Positions 20,647 to 29,164 of a stretch of 64,000 nucleotides of DNA are shown piece by piece. The stretch covers positions 620,001 to 684,000 of the forward strand of contig NZ_CP023429.1 in NCBI RefSeq assembly GCF_002327085.1, in the 5' to 3' direction. This stretch comes from Neisseria weixii. Lineage in GTDB: Bacteria > Pseudomonadota > Gammaproteobacteria > Burkholderiales > Neisseriaceae. Below the pieces are notes generated by a model. The model worked only from the letters and a program-made list of their open reading frames with translations. It searched no databases and was not told the DNA's origin. A program made the translations under genes and the position numbers. Every line of letters begins with the position of its first letter. The first letter of the stretch is position 1.

Positions 20647-20690
20647 AAGGCCGTCTGAAAAACAAGATTGACATTTTTCAGACGGCTTTC
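20647..20690 (+). terminator. Inverted DUS terminator after tmk
   Basis: AAGGCCGTCTGAAAA and TTTTCAGACGGCTTT form the stem. The following 200 bases up to the malic enzyme gene hold one AT-dialect DUS (TTCAGACGGCAT near 20840) and no gene. Confidence 0.78.
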
Positions 20691-20893
20691 CTTGCTTTTT
20701 ATCAAATACTTTCCTGTTGCTGATAAAAATAATCAAATTAACGGTATGCCCAATCAGGGTTGCATGTTAGAATTACGCCCGATTACATCAGCTTGAAATT
20801 ATCGAGTTTGTTGCTTTTGTATCTTACCGCCTGACCGATTTTCAGACGGCATACACTCTTCACAGCATAAATTATTGCAACAGGATTAGCACA

Positions 20894-22172
20894 ATGGAAA
20901 ATACATTAAAAGATGCAGCACTGAAATTCCACGAATTTCCCGTTCCGGGTAAAGTATCCGTTACCCGACAAAATCTCTGAGCACTTCGGAAGATTTGGCA
21001 TTGGCCTACTCTCCAGGTGTTGCATTCCCTTGTTTGGAAATCGAAGCCGACCCTCAAGCCGCTTACAAATACACCGCCAAAGGCAATTTGGTTGCCGTGA
21101 TTTCCAACGGTACCGCCGTTTTGGGTTTGGGCAACATCGGCGCACTGGCCGGTAAGCCTGTGATGGAAGGCAAAGGCGTATTGTTTAAAAAATTCGCCGG
21201 CGTGGATGTATTCGATATTGAAATCGACGAAAAAGACCCACAAAAATTAGTCGACATCATCGCTGCATTGGAGCCGACTTTCGGCGGCATCAACTTGGAA
21301 GATATTAAAGCCCCGAGTGCTTCTACATCGAACGAGAATTGCGCAAACGCTGCAAAATTCCGGTATTCCACGACGACCAACACGGCACCGCCATCATTAC
21401 CGCTGCCGCCGTATTGAACGCTTTGCGCCACACCGGCCGCGACATCAGCGAATCCACTTTGGTATGTTCCGGCGCAGGTGCCGCTGCGATTGCGTGTTTG
21501 AACCAATTGTTGGCAGTCGGCCTGAAACGTGAAAACGTGACCGTGTGCGACTCTAAAGGGGTGATTTACCAAACCCGTGAAGATAAAGACCGCATGGACG
21601 AATCGAAAAAATTCTACGCGGTAGAAGACAACGGCTCACGCAACTTGGCCGATGCCGTAAAAGGCAAAGACATCTTCTTGGGTTTGTCCGGCGCGAATGT
21701 ATTGACTCCTGAAATGCTGTTGACCATGAACGACAAACCAATCGTGTTTGCCATGGCGAATCCGAATCCTGAAATCATGCCGCCATTGGCGAAGGAAACC
21801 CGCCCGGACGTGGTCATCGGTACCGGACGTTCCGACTTCCCGAACCAAGTGAATAATGTATTGTGTTTCCCATTTATCTTCCGTGGCGCATTGGATTGCG
21901 GTGCAACCACCATCAATGAAGAAATGAAACTGGCTTGCGTATACGCTTTGGCTGATTTGGCGATGGAAGAAGTAACCGAAGAAGTCACTGCTGCTTACGG
22001 CAAGAAATTTGAATTCGGTGCGGATTACCTGATTCCAACCCCATTCGATTCACGTCTGTTGCCACGCGTAGCCGCTGCTACTGCCAAAGCAGCGATGGAA
22101 AGCGGTGTAGCGACCCGTCCGATTACCGATTTGGACGCTTACCAGGCCAAATTGAGCGAATGGAAGCTGTAA
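20894..22172 (+). CDS. maeB: NADP-type malic enzyme, two frameshifts
   Basis: A 426-residue short malic enzyme converting malate to pyruvate and CO2. From ATG at 20894 the frame breaks at C3 (20964-20966; one more C gives [20 protein letters not shown]). It breaks again at C4 (21311-21314; one more C gives [15 protein letters not shown]). With both restored, [11 protein letters not shown] (metal/substrate) and the Rossmann motif [11 protein letters not shown] follow, then [12 protein letters not shown] and [11 protein letters not shown]. It lacks the phosphotransacetylase-like extension of long MaeB. The two losses are both in C runs. Confidence 0.9.
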
Positions 22173-22223
22173 GTTTTGAATTCATCGGGCAATTTGCCTG
22201 ATTGAATCAAAACCCTAAAACAC

Positions 22224-22251
22224 AGGCCGTCTGAAACATTCAGACGGCCTT
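22224..22251. terminator. Bidirectional inverted DUS, maeB/cytochrome c'
   Basis: AGGCCGTCTGAA and TTCAGACGGCCTT with a three-base loop lie between convergent genes. Confidence 0.8.
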
Positions 22252-22272
22252 GATTATGTCAATAAGCCCCAT

Positions 22273-22725
22273 TTATTTCGGTTTGCGGTACATATCGTGA
22301 CATGATTTGCAGCTGGCGCCCACCTCGCCGTAAGCGGCTTTAATGGTTTCCAAGTTGCCGCCTTGAGCCGCTTGGTTGAGTTTGGCCACGGCGGCATGGA
22401 ATTTTTCTTCTTCGGCTTTGAATTTGGCTTCATCTTGCCAAATAGCCGGCAGCGCATCGCCATTGCCTTGCGGGTCGGATTGGAAATGTTCAAATGGTTT
22501 TTTGCTGCTTTCGGCAAATTTGGCGGCGTTGGCTTTAAAGGTCTCGACAACGTAGGTTTCTTCGCCTTTCACCATTTTGCCCATGCTCATGAATTCCGGC
22601 ATCATCAATTTGAACGCGGCGGTGCGTTCTTCCGAAATATGGCCTTTGGGCTCGGCAGGTGCGCCGCCGCAGGCGTAAAGAGCAAAAGCGGTAGCCGCAA
22701 AAATCAGGGAAGTTTTGATTTTCAT
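22273..22725 (-). CDS. Cytochrome c', probable outer-membrane lipoprotein
   Basis: A 150-residue four-helix cytochrome with the haem motif CKSCH near its C-terminus (GASCKSCHDMY), the usual place for cytochrome c'. The N-terminal signal ends in a lipobox-like LYACGG, so the mature protein is probably a lipoprotein, as for the meningococcal CycP that protects from nitric oxide. The residues between fit the family helices (FKLMMPEFMSMGKMV). It is a single gene convergent with maeB. Confidence 0.9.
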   Translation of the reverse strand: MKIKTSLIFAATAFALYACGGAPAEPKGHISEERTAAFKLMMPEFMSMGKMVKGEETYVVETFKANAAKFAESSKKPFEHFQSDPQGNGDALPAIWQDEAKFKAEEEKFHAAVAKLNQAAQGGNLETIKAAYGEVGASCKSCHDMYRKPK

Positions 22726-22771
22726 GGTGTGTCCTTGTGGTATGATTGTGTTGATGAAAGACGGTGAGGTC

Positions 22772-22912
22772 GAGACCTTTGCAAACTCCCCATCTTTGGC
22801 ACATTTCTTCGTTACGCTGCCCGAAAGCTTGCCTATCTAGATGATATGTCTGCGCTTTCTGCGCTGCTATAACTTTGAACTGTATTCAAATCCGGGGTTT
22901 TGCAAAGGTCTC
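22772..22912 (+). mobile_element. 141-bp MITE with GAGACCTTTGCAAA ends
   Basis: Tips GAGACCTTTGCAAA and TTTTGCAAAGGTCTC; core GGCACATTTCTTCGTTACGC and GCCCGAAAGCTTGCCTATCT shared with the other copies. It has landed against a DUS: AGGCCGTCTGAA follows its right end directly. It lies in the promoter region between the divergent cytochrome c' and SDR genes, so it may affect either. Confidence 0.85.
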
Positions 22913-22978
22913 AGGCCGTCTGAAAAATAAAAGGATGCAATCATACCTGAAACCGTGTGAAAAATGAAAGGAAACAGT

Positions 22979-23809
22979 ATGGCGATTTTGATTACCGGCG
23001 CTTCGGCCGGATTCGGCGAAGCGATGTGCCGCAGCTTTGTGGCGGCGGGCTACCATGTTATTGGTGCGGCGCGCCGTTTGGATAAATTACAGGCATTGGC
23101 CGATGAATTGGGCGGCCAGTTTTACGCGCTGGAAATGGACGTGTCCAAAACCGAATCCATCCGTAATGCGCTCGACAGCCTGCCGGAAAATTTCAGCGAA
23201 ATCGACTGCTTGATTAATAATGCCGGTTTGGCCTTGGGCTTGGACAATGCCGACAAAGCCGATTTCGGCGATTGGGAAACCATGATTCAAACCAACATCG
23301 TCGGCCTGACTTTTCTCACGCGCCAAGTGTTGCCGCAGATGGTGGAACGCAATCAGGGCTACATCATGAATTTAGGTTCGATTGCGGGCACATACCCTTA
23401 TCCGGGCGGCAATGTGTATGGCGCGACCAAAGCATTTGTGCGCCAATTCAGTCTGAATCTGCGCGCAGATTTGGCGGGTAAAAACATCCGCGTCACCAAC
23501 ATCGAACCGGGCCTGTGCGGCGATACCGAGTTTTCCAATGTGCGCTTTAAAGGCGATGACGAACGCGCAGCCGATTTATATAAAAACGTGCAGTTTATCC
23601 GCCCGCAAGACATTGCCGACACCGCTTTGTGGCTGTATCAGCGTCCGGCGCACATGAACGTCAACGCCATTGAAATCATGCCGGTGGCGCAAACGTTCAA
23701 CCCGCTCAAAGTCACCAAAGACGAAACCACTGCTGTGGCGGTGGCCGAAGAGAGCTTCGAGAAACAAAGCACCTCATTATTCGGCAGAATCAAATCATGG
23801 TTTAAATAA
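22979..23809 (+). CDS. Short-chain dehydrogenase (YdfG-like)
   Basis: A 276-residue SDR. The dinucleotide fold TGASAGFGEA is at the start, NNAGLALG follows, and the catalytic Ser/Tyr/Lys appear in LGSIAGTYPYPGGNVYGATKAF. The PGLCGDTEFS segment resembles YdfG, an NADP-dependent 3-hydroxy acid (serine, malonic semialdehyde) dehydrogenase. The extra C-terminal tail (about residues 245-276, ending GRIKSWFK) is not usual for YdfG. The start at 22979 has AAAGGAAA in front; an ATG 15 bases earlier lacks one. Confidence 0.9.
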   Translation: MAILITGASAGFGEAMCRSFVAAGYHVIGAARRLDKLQALADELGGQFYALEMDVSKTESIRNALDSLPENFSEIDCLINNAGLALGLDNADKADFGDWETMIQTNIVGLTFLTRQVLPQMVERNQGYIMNLGSIAGTYPYPGGNVYGATKAFVRQFSLNLRADLAGKNIRVTNIEPGLCGDTEFSNVRFKGDDERAADLYKNVQFIRPQDIADTALWLYQRPAHMNVNAIEIMPVAQTFNPLKVTKDETTAVAVAEESFEKQSTSLFGRIKSWFK

Positions 23810-23820
23810 GTCTTTCTTAC

Positions 23821-23859
23821 AGGCCGTCTGAAAGCAGCATAAGGCTTTCAGACGGCCTT
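23821..23859 (+). terminator. Inverted DUS terminator after the SDR gene
   Basis: AGGCCGTCTGAAAG pairs with CTTTCAGACGGCCTT. Just downstream two drifted DUS (ACCATCTGAAAA, GGCCATCTGAAAG) stand in tandem in front of zur. Confidence 0.8.
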
Positions 23860-23927
23860 GATGTATCTGAATATAGACAAACACGTTATAATAAGACCAT
23901 CTGAAAAGGCCATCTGAAAGCCCCTTA

Positions 23928-24398
23928 ATGAATCCTTTGAAACAGAAAATTTTAGAACAAGCCCGCATTGACGGCGCGCAGGTAACCGCTTTACGCGAGC
24001 AGGTGCTGGATATCGTGTTGCAGCAAACCGGCGTCATTAAGGCCTACAATGTTTTGTCGCTGATGCAGCAGCAAAGCGAAGGTGTGGTTGCGCCGCCTAC
24101 CGCCTACCGTGCTTTAGATTTTTGGGCGGAGCAGGGCGTGTTGCACAAAGTGGCTGCGGTGAATGGTTATGTATTGTGCAGCCACGCGCAGCATGAGTGC
24201 GGCGAGCATTGCCATGATGACGAAGAAATCGCCACCCACCATAGCGCGTTTATTCTGGTGTGCACCGAGTGCGGTGCGGTTGATGAGCAAACCTTGAGCC
24301 AAGAATGGACGGCCTTACGTGCCGGCGTGGCCGAAAGCGGCTTTGCGTTGAAAGAAGAACACGTTGTTTTAACAGGAATCTGCAAGAAATGTCAGTAA
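23928..24398 (+). CDS. zur: Fur-family zinc regulator Zur
   Basis: A 156-residue Fur-type repressor. A winged helix (VTALREQVLDIVLQQTGVIKAYNVL; PTAYRALDFW) is followed by a metal domain rich in His/Cys: ECGEHCHDDEEI, THHSAF, CTECG and a terminal CKKC. The pattern fits Zur better than Fur (no HHDH block; two CxxC pairs). With zinc it would repress genes such as rpmE2-rpmJ2, whose Zur box is at 11158. A weak half-match to the box (GTTATAATA) lies at 23884, upstream of this gene. Its stop overlaps the next start. Confidence 0.9.
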   Translation: MNPLKQKILEQARIDGAQVTALREQVLDIVLQQTGVIKAYNVLSLMQQQSEGVVAPPTAYRALDFWAEQGVLHKVAAVNGYVLCSHAQHECGEHCHDDEEIATHHSAFILVCTECGAVDEQTLSQEWTALRAGVAESGFALKEEHVVLTGICKKCQ

Positions 24399-25315
24399 AG
24401 AAAACCAAAGTCCACCTGATTTCCGGCTTCTTGGGTACCGGCAAAACCACCGCGCTCAAAAGTCTGATGGCGCAAAAAGACCCGAATGAAAAATGGGTGA
24501 TTATCGTCAACGAATTCGGCGAAATCGGTATTGACGGCGCGGTATTGAGTGACGACGGTATTCCCGTGGCCGAAATCGCCGGCGGTTGTTTGTGTTGTAC
24601 TGCCGGCGCACAAATGGGCAGCACCGTGCAAAAAATGCTGCGCGATGCCGAACCCGACCGACTGATGATTGAAGCCAGCGGTTTGGCACACGCCGCCAGC
24701 GTGATTGATGAGCTCAAAGCCCCGCCGTTGAAAGACTTGGTAGAAATCGCCGCCGTGTTTACCGTGGTCGATCCACGCCAATTCATCGACCTGAATTACG
24801 CCAACCAAGCCTTGTATAAAGACCAAATCGGCGTGTGCGATGTGCTGGTGGCCAGCAAAACCGGTTTGTGTACGCCCGAGCAAATGGCCGAATTTCACGA
24901 CAAAGCATCTAAATTGTTCCCGCCGAAAGCCAAAGTGGTTGAAGTGCAAAATGCCCAGCTTGATATCCAATGGCTGGATATTCCGGTGGTCGAAAAATCA
25001 CGCTACCGCATCAAAGCCTTGCCCGACAACACCATGGGTTTCCAATCCGAAGGCTTCACTTTCCCTGCCAGTAAAGAATTCGACGGCGAACGCCTGACCC
25101 ATTTTTTCAACGACCTGCCGAAAATGACCGAAGGCTTAGTGCGCGCCAAAGGCGTGTTCCAAGTGCTCGGCACATGGGTGTGGCTCAACTGGGTAGACGG
25201 CCAATGGGGCGCGAACCAAGTTTCATGGCGGCGCGATTCGCGGTTTGAGCTGATTGCCAAATCGTTTGACGCGGATTTGATTCAGCAGAAATTGAATGAA
25301 GCGATGGAAAAATAA
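24389..25315 (+). CDS. COG0523 GTPase, probable zinc metallochaperone
   Basis: A 308-residue G3E-family GTPase (CobW/YeiR/ZigA group). Walker A is FLGTGKTTAL near residue 16, the metal motif GGCLCCT (CxCC) is near residue 68, and VASKTGL stands in place of the usual NKxD specificity loop. The C-terminal CobW_C domain follows (GVFQVLGTWVWLNWV). Such proteins hand zinc to client enzymes in scarcity. The ATG at 24389 lies within the end of zur and is read in another frame, so the two genes are coupled; this operon context argues for zinc. Confidence 0.9.
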   Translation: MSVKKTKVHLISGFLGTGKTTALKSLMAQKDPNEKWVIIVNEFGEIGIDGAVLSDDGIPVAEIAGGCLCCTAGAQMGSTVQKMLRDAEPDRLMIEASGLAHAASVIDELKAPPLKDLVEIAAVFTVVDPRQFIDLNYANQALYKDQIGVCDVLVASKTGLCTPEQMAEFHDKASKLFPPKAKVVEVQNAQLDIQWLDIPVVEKSRYRIKALPDNTMGFQSEGFTFPASKEFDGERLTHFFNDLPKMTEGLVRAKGVFQVLGTWVWLNWVDGQWGANQVSWRRDSRFELIAKSFDADLIQQKLNEAMEK

Positions 25316-25377
25316 TGTTACTAGGAAAATAAAAGAGAAGCATTTGTTCAAAACTACAAGTTTTTTTCCCAATAGGG

Positions 25378-25866
25378 ATGCTGGCAGGTGTTGTTATTGT
25401 AGTGAGTTCTAAATATAAAGCTGTTAGCGTGAATTTAGATGCATTATTTGGAGCTTTTGTCAGCCCTGTTGCAATATTCATATTTTTATCAATGATATTT
25501 TTTATTAAGTTTTTCCGGCAGATTCCTTGGTTAATTAATCATGTTAATTTTATAAACAATTATGAAAATAAAATAATATCAGAGTTGAGAGACTTAATTC
25601 TTATAGTGTTGTCTTTTCTTGCGGGAGTTACGGTATTTTCATTGTTATATGACCCGAATAATCAGGAAGGCAGCTATGGTGTATTATCCTCATTTTTGTT
25701 TGTGGGACTTTATGTTGCAATATTTAATGGGTTAATATCTGGGTGGTTTGAGAAATTTGCTCAAGAAAAAATGAAAATTCAGCCAATCTGGTTAAAGGCA
25801 ATTTTGTTTGTCTGTTCATTGGTAGTATTAATCGTAAATATAACTAGTTCTAATTTTTCCAATTAA
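25378..25866 (+). CDS. AT-rich membrane protein of unknown function
   Basis: A 162-residue protein with four or so hydrophobic segments (MLAGVVIVVSS; GAFVSPVAIFIFLSMIFFI; LILIVLSFLAGVTVFSLL; FLFVGLYVAIFNGLISG; AILFVCSLVVLIVNIT). The GC content is far below that of the neighbours and codon use differs, which suggests recent acquisition. The frame is open further upstream without a good start, so the N-terminus is uncertain. I recognise no family. It sits between the zinc operon and the yej genes. Confidence 0.6.
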   Translation: MLAGVVIVVSSKYKAVSVNLDALFGAFVSPVAIFIFLSMIFFIKFFRQIPWLINHVNFINNYENKIISELRDLILIVLSFLAGVTVFSLLYDPNNQEGSYGVLSSFLFVGLYVAIFNGLISGWFEKFAQEKMKIQPIWLKAILFVCSLVVLIVNITSSNFSN

Positions 25867-25969
25867 GGCCATTAGCTGAAAAACAATGATATCGTTTGAA
25901 AATAATTTTGCTTTAGCTTCGTAGAAACTTTGTTTTCAGACGGCCTCAACACTCAAGAAAGCAAATCCC

Positions 25970-27016
25970 ATGTGGCGTTATATTTTCCAACGCTTGTTAC
26001 TGTTAATCCCCACGCTGCTCGGTATTCTGGCGGTAACGTTTGCGATTATCCAATTCGTGCCCGGCGGGCCGGTGGAGCAGATGGTGCAGCAGCTGACCCA
26101 AAGTGCGGCGGTGGGCGAGGCGGGTAGCGGTGCCGTGAATATGATGAAACCGGGCAACTTGAGCGCCGATGACATAGCGGCGTTGAATGCGCTTTACGGG
26201 TTTGACAAGCCGCCGTTGACGCGTTTTGTTGAGATGGTCGGGCGCTTTGTCCGATTTGATTTGGGCGAGAGTTTTTTTCATCATCAAACCGTGTTTGAAT
26301 TGGTGAAAGAAAAAATGCCCGTTTCGATGAGCTTGGGGCTGTGGACGTTTTTCCTGACCTATCTGATTTGCATTCCGCTCGGTATTGCCAAGGCGGTGCG
26401 CGACGGCAGCCGCTTTGATATGTTCACCGGCATGGTGGTGTTGGCCGGCTACACGATTCCGCCGTTCGTGTTGGGCTTGGTATTGCTGGTGTTGTTCGGC
26501 GGCGGCAGCTTTTTCTCATGGTTTCCGCAGGGCGGTTTGGTGAGCGATGACTGGGAAAATTTAAGCACGTTTGCCAAAATCAAAGATTATCTGTGGCACA
26601 TGGCCTTGCCGGTTACCGCTTCGGTGGCGGGTAATCTGGCGGTGATGACGGTGTTGACCAAAAACGTATTCCTTGAAGAAATCCGCCGTCAGTATGTCTA
26701 TACCGCCCGCGCCAAGGGTTTGCCCGAACGGCAGATTTTGTGGAAACACGTGTTCCGCAACGCCATGATTCCGCTGATTACCGGTTTTCCGGCCGCCTTT
26801 ATCGGCGCGTTTTTCACCGGCAGCCTGCTGATTGAAACGCTGTTTTCGCTCGACGGGCTGGGTTTGTTGTCATACGAAGCGGTGATGAAGCGCGATTACC
26901 CGGTGGTGATGGGCACGCTGTATGTGTTCACGCTGATGGGGCTGCTGGCGAAATTGTTGTCGGATATTTCCTATTCGTGGGTCGATCCGCGCATTCATTT
27001 TGGCGGGCAGAAGTAG
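25970..27016 (+). CDS. yejB: Peptide ABC transporter permease YejB
   Basis: A 348-residue OppB/DppB-type permease. YIFQRLLLLIPTLLGILAV is the first helix, and the EAA loop reads YTARAKGLPERQILWKHVFRNA. ALNALYGFDKPPLTRF and the long VNMMKPG segment match YejB, part of the YejABEF importer for small peptides (microcin C uptake in E. coli). Partners yejE (27593) and yejF (30770) follow but with insertions between. No binding protein (yejA) is in the window. Confidence 0.92.
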   Translation: MWRYIFQRLLLLIPTLLGILAVTFAIIQFVPGGPVEQMVQQLTQSAAVGEAGSGAVNMMKPGNLSADDIAALNALYGFDKPPLTRFVEMVGRFVRFDLGESFFHHQTVFELVKEKMPVSMSLGLWTFFLTYLICIPLGIAKAVRDGSRFDMFTGMVVLAGYTIPPFVLGLVLLVLFGGGSFFSWFPQGGLVSDDWENLSTFAKIKDYLWHMALPVTASVAGNLAVMTVLTKNVFLEEIRRQYVYTARAKGLPERQILWKHVFRNAMIPLITGFPAAFIGAFFTGSLLIETLFSLDGLGLLSYEAVMKRDYPVVMGTLYVFTLMGLLAKLLSDISYSWVDPRIHFGGQK

Positions 27017-27044
27017 GCCGTCTGAAAGATTTGAGGATAAAACA

Positions 27045-27220
27045 ATGAAAAGTTTGAAAGAGATTAAACAATCAAGCAGTCGCCATTATAAAAGTGAAGC
27101 CAATAAAGTGGTGGATATTGCCCTGCAAAATGATGAAGCCGGCAAACGTTTGGTTCTGCACAGTGCCAACGCGTGATTGCGGCACACAAAAACGAATTAG
27201 AAAAGCTGGCATATAAATGA
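27045..27220 (+). pseudogene. Antitoxin of a Phd/Doc-like pair, frameshifted
   Basis: From ATG at 27045 the frame reads MKSLKEIKQSSSRHYKSEAN and IALQNDEAGKRLVLHSA, then is lost near 27166. With one more base it continues QRVIAAHKNELEKLAYK to TGA at 27220, 58 residues. Size and place just ahead of a Doc-like toxin, with ATGA overlap, make it the antitoxin. The single loss could be a base-call error, but its toxin is more heavily damaged. The pair sits between yejB and yejE. Confidence 0.6.
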
Positions 27221-27560
27221 AGGGAATTAATGTTGGTTTTGTGGTGGCTGTGCACGATGAAATTATCCGGCAAACCGGGGGTAGGGCGTGCCGGTGTTCA
27301 TTTTGAACGTCTGGAAAGTGCTCGGCAGAATCGATTAGCAGATTTATTACAACCAAATCGAAAATATTTATGAAATTGCCGCTCGGTATGGCATTGTTCT
27401 AGCGAAAGGCCATGCATTTGTTGACGGTAATAAACGTACCGGCTTGGCTACCATGCTCACCTTTTTGGAAATTCAAGGTGTGGGTATTCAATACGATACC
27501 GGTTTGGATGATTTGATGGCGGAGCATGTAGCCGAATTCCTATATCAATTGACACTATAA
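27217..27560 (+). pseudogene. Doc/Fic-fold toxin remnant
   Basis: The conserved Doc/Fic motif is intact: KGHAFVDGNKRTGLATML. Upstream, GFVVAVHDEIIRQTG and VHFERLESA match the Doc N-terminus (IHDELI, LESAL). The reading frame shifts at the G5 run near 27277-27281 and again near 27323, and there is an in-frame TAG (27334-27336) before QIYYNQIENIYEIAARYG. Doc phosphorylates EF-Tu in the characterised case. Two shifts plus a nonsense codon make this a true wreck rather than one sequencing slip. Confidence 0.75.
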
Positions 27561-27592
27561 AACCTTTCAGACGGCCTCAACAAAACACAACG

Positions 27593-28615
27593 ATGAAGAC
27601 ACTCTCTCACAATCCCACATGGCAGGCTTTTAAGCAGCACAAACGCGGCTGGTTGGCATTGCGCGTGCTGGCGGTGCTGTTTGCCGTGGCACTGGCCGCG
27701 CCGCTGTGGAGCAACGACAAGCCGCTGTGGATTCGGTATCAGGGCAAAACCTATTTTCCGCTCATCAATACCTATCACGAAACCGAATTCGGCGGCGATT
27801 TTGACACGCCTGCCGATTATCTCGACCCTTTAATCCGTCAAAACATCACGTCCGACGGCAATTTTGCTCTGTATCTGCCCAATCCTTACGCCGCCAATAC
27901 CTTAAATGATTTCGACACCCAACCCGATCCGGCAAGGCCGTCTGAACGGCATTGGCTGGGCACGGATGACCGCGGCCGCGATGTGCTGGCGCGTTTGGTG
28001 TATGGTTTCCGCGATTCGCTGCTGTTTGCGCTGGCCTTGACCGCCGTGACCACGTTTATCGGCGTGGTGATGGGCGCGGTGCAAGGTTATTTCGGCGGCA
28101 AAACCGATTTGCTGATTCAGCGCTTTTTGGAAATTTGGGGCGGCCTGCCCGAGCTTTATCTGCTGATTATTTTGTCGTCGTTTTTTAATCCGAGCTTGCT
28201 GATTTTATTGCTGCTGTTGTCGCTGTTCGGCTGGATGGGGCTGTCGGACTATGTGCGCGCCGAATTTTTGAAAAACCGTCAGGCCGATTATGTGTTGGCG
28301 GCAAAAAGCATGGGCGTGGGCAACGGCACGATTATGTGGCGGCACATTCTGCCCAACAGCCTCACGCCGGTGTTGGCGTTTTTGCCGTTCCGCATTTCCG
28401 GTGCGGTGTTGGCTTTAACCAGCTTGGACTTTTTGGGGCTGGGCGTACCCGCTTCGCAAGCCAGCTTGGGCGAGCTGTTGGCGCAGGGCAAAGACAATCT
28501 CGATGCATGGTGGATAGGCTTGTCGGCAGTCGGCGCGTTGACGGTGATGTTGCTGCTGTTGGTGATGGTGGGCGAAGGCTTGCGCCATGCATTTGACGTG
28601 CGGGCGCGGAATTGA
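27593..28615 (+). CDS. yejE: Peptide ABC transporter permease YejE
   Basis: A 340-residue OppC/DppC-type permease. HNPTWQAFKQHKRGWLAL, the GTDDRGRDVLARLVYG motif and the EAA loop (YVLAAKSMGVGNGTIMWRHI LPN) are typical, and PRGAN-type periplasmic loop replaced by a long insert (residues 45-115) matches YejE. A DUS encodes ARPSERH within this loop. It should pair with YejB; the Phd/Doc remnant between them is an insertion into the operon. Confidence 0.92.
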   Translation: MKTLSHNPTWQAFKQHKRGWLALRVLAVLFAVALAAPLWSNDKPLWIRYQGKTYFPLINTYHETEFGGDFDTPADYLDPLIRQNITSDGNFALYLPNPYAANTLNDFDTQPDPARPSERHWLGTDDRGRDVLARLVYGFRDSLLFALALTAVTTFIGVVMGAVQGYFGGKTDLLIQRFLEIWGGLPELYLLIILSSFFNPSLLILLLLLSLFGWMGLSDYVRAEFLKNRQADYVLAAKSMGVGNGTIMWRHILPNSLTPVLAFLPFRISGAVLALTSLDFLGLGVPASQASLGELLAQGKDNLDAWWIGLSAVGALTVMLLLLVMVGEGLRHAFDVRARN

Positions 28616-28650
28616 TTTCAGACGGCCTGACAATGAAAGGGGAATGTACA

Positions 28651-29025
28651 ATGACAACTTATGAAGAAATGACTCTAAAGGCAATTGAATTGTTACCTGA
28701 AACCGAATCTTATGAATCAGCATGGCTAAATGCGGCAAGAATTTGTAATAAGAGCGTATCTGTGCAGAAAAAGGGATGCCCTGAAAATGCATTTCCAGGA
28801 TTGGCTGAATCCGGCTTGATTAAAAATGTTCCTGCAAAATTTAGCCATCAGCCTCAATCCCGAAATGCTCAATATGCCATAAAAGCTGTGAAACTATTAA
28901 AGCAAAAGCCTTGTTTGGCGGAGAATAAAAAGAGGTTGTGGAATGCGGTGATAGAAGAGTCTAAAGAGCATAACGGGCGGATGGGTGTTGTTTTAGCATT
29001 GTGGAATAAAGGCTTGATTATTTGA
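28651..29025 (+). CDS. DUF6979-like small protein
   Basis: A 124-residue soluble protein starting MTTYEEMTLKAIELLPETES. The blocks SYESAWLNAARICN, AFPGLAESGLIKNVP, NAQYAIKAVKLLKQKP and MGVVLALWNKGLII fit my memory of the DUF6979 family, whose function is unknown. AAAGGGGAATG precedes the ATG. The gene is AT-rich compared with its neighbours and separates yejE from yejF, so it was probably acquired. Confidence 0.65.
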   Translation: MTTYEEMTLKAIELLPETESYESAWLNAARICNKSVSVQKKGCPENAFPGLAESGLIKNVPAKFSHQPQSRNAQYAIKAVKLLKQKPCLAENKKRLWNAVIEESKEHNGRMGVVLALWNKGLII

Positions 29026-29164
29026 TAAAGCCGTCTGAAAACATACAATCAAATTTTTACAACCGCAGCCTTACCTTCCGCATTCCTATTCTATACAATG
29101 CGCATTTACACGCCGTTTGGCTGTGTGGGGAAATGAAGCCGCTTTAACAAGAAACTTTTACTTT

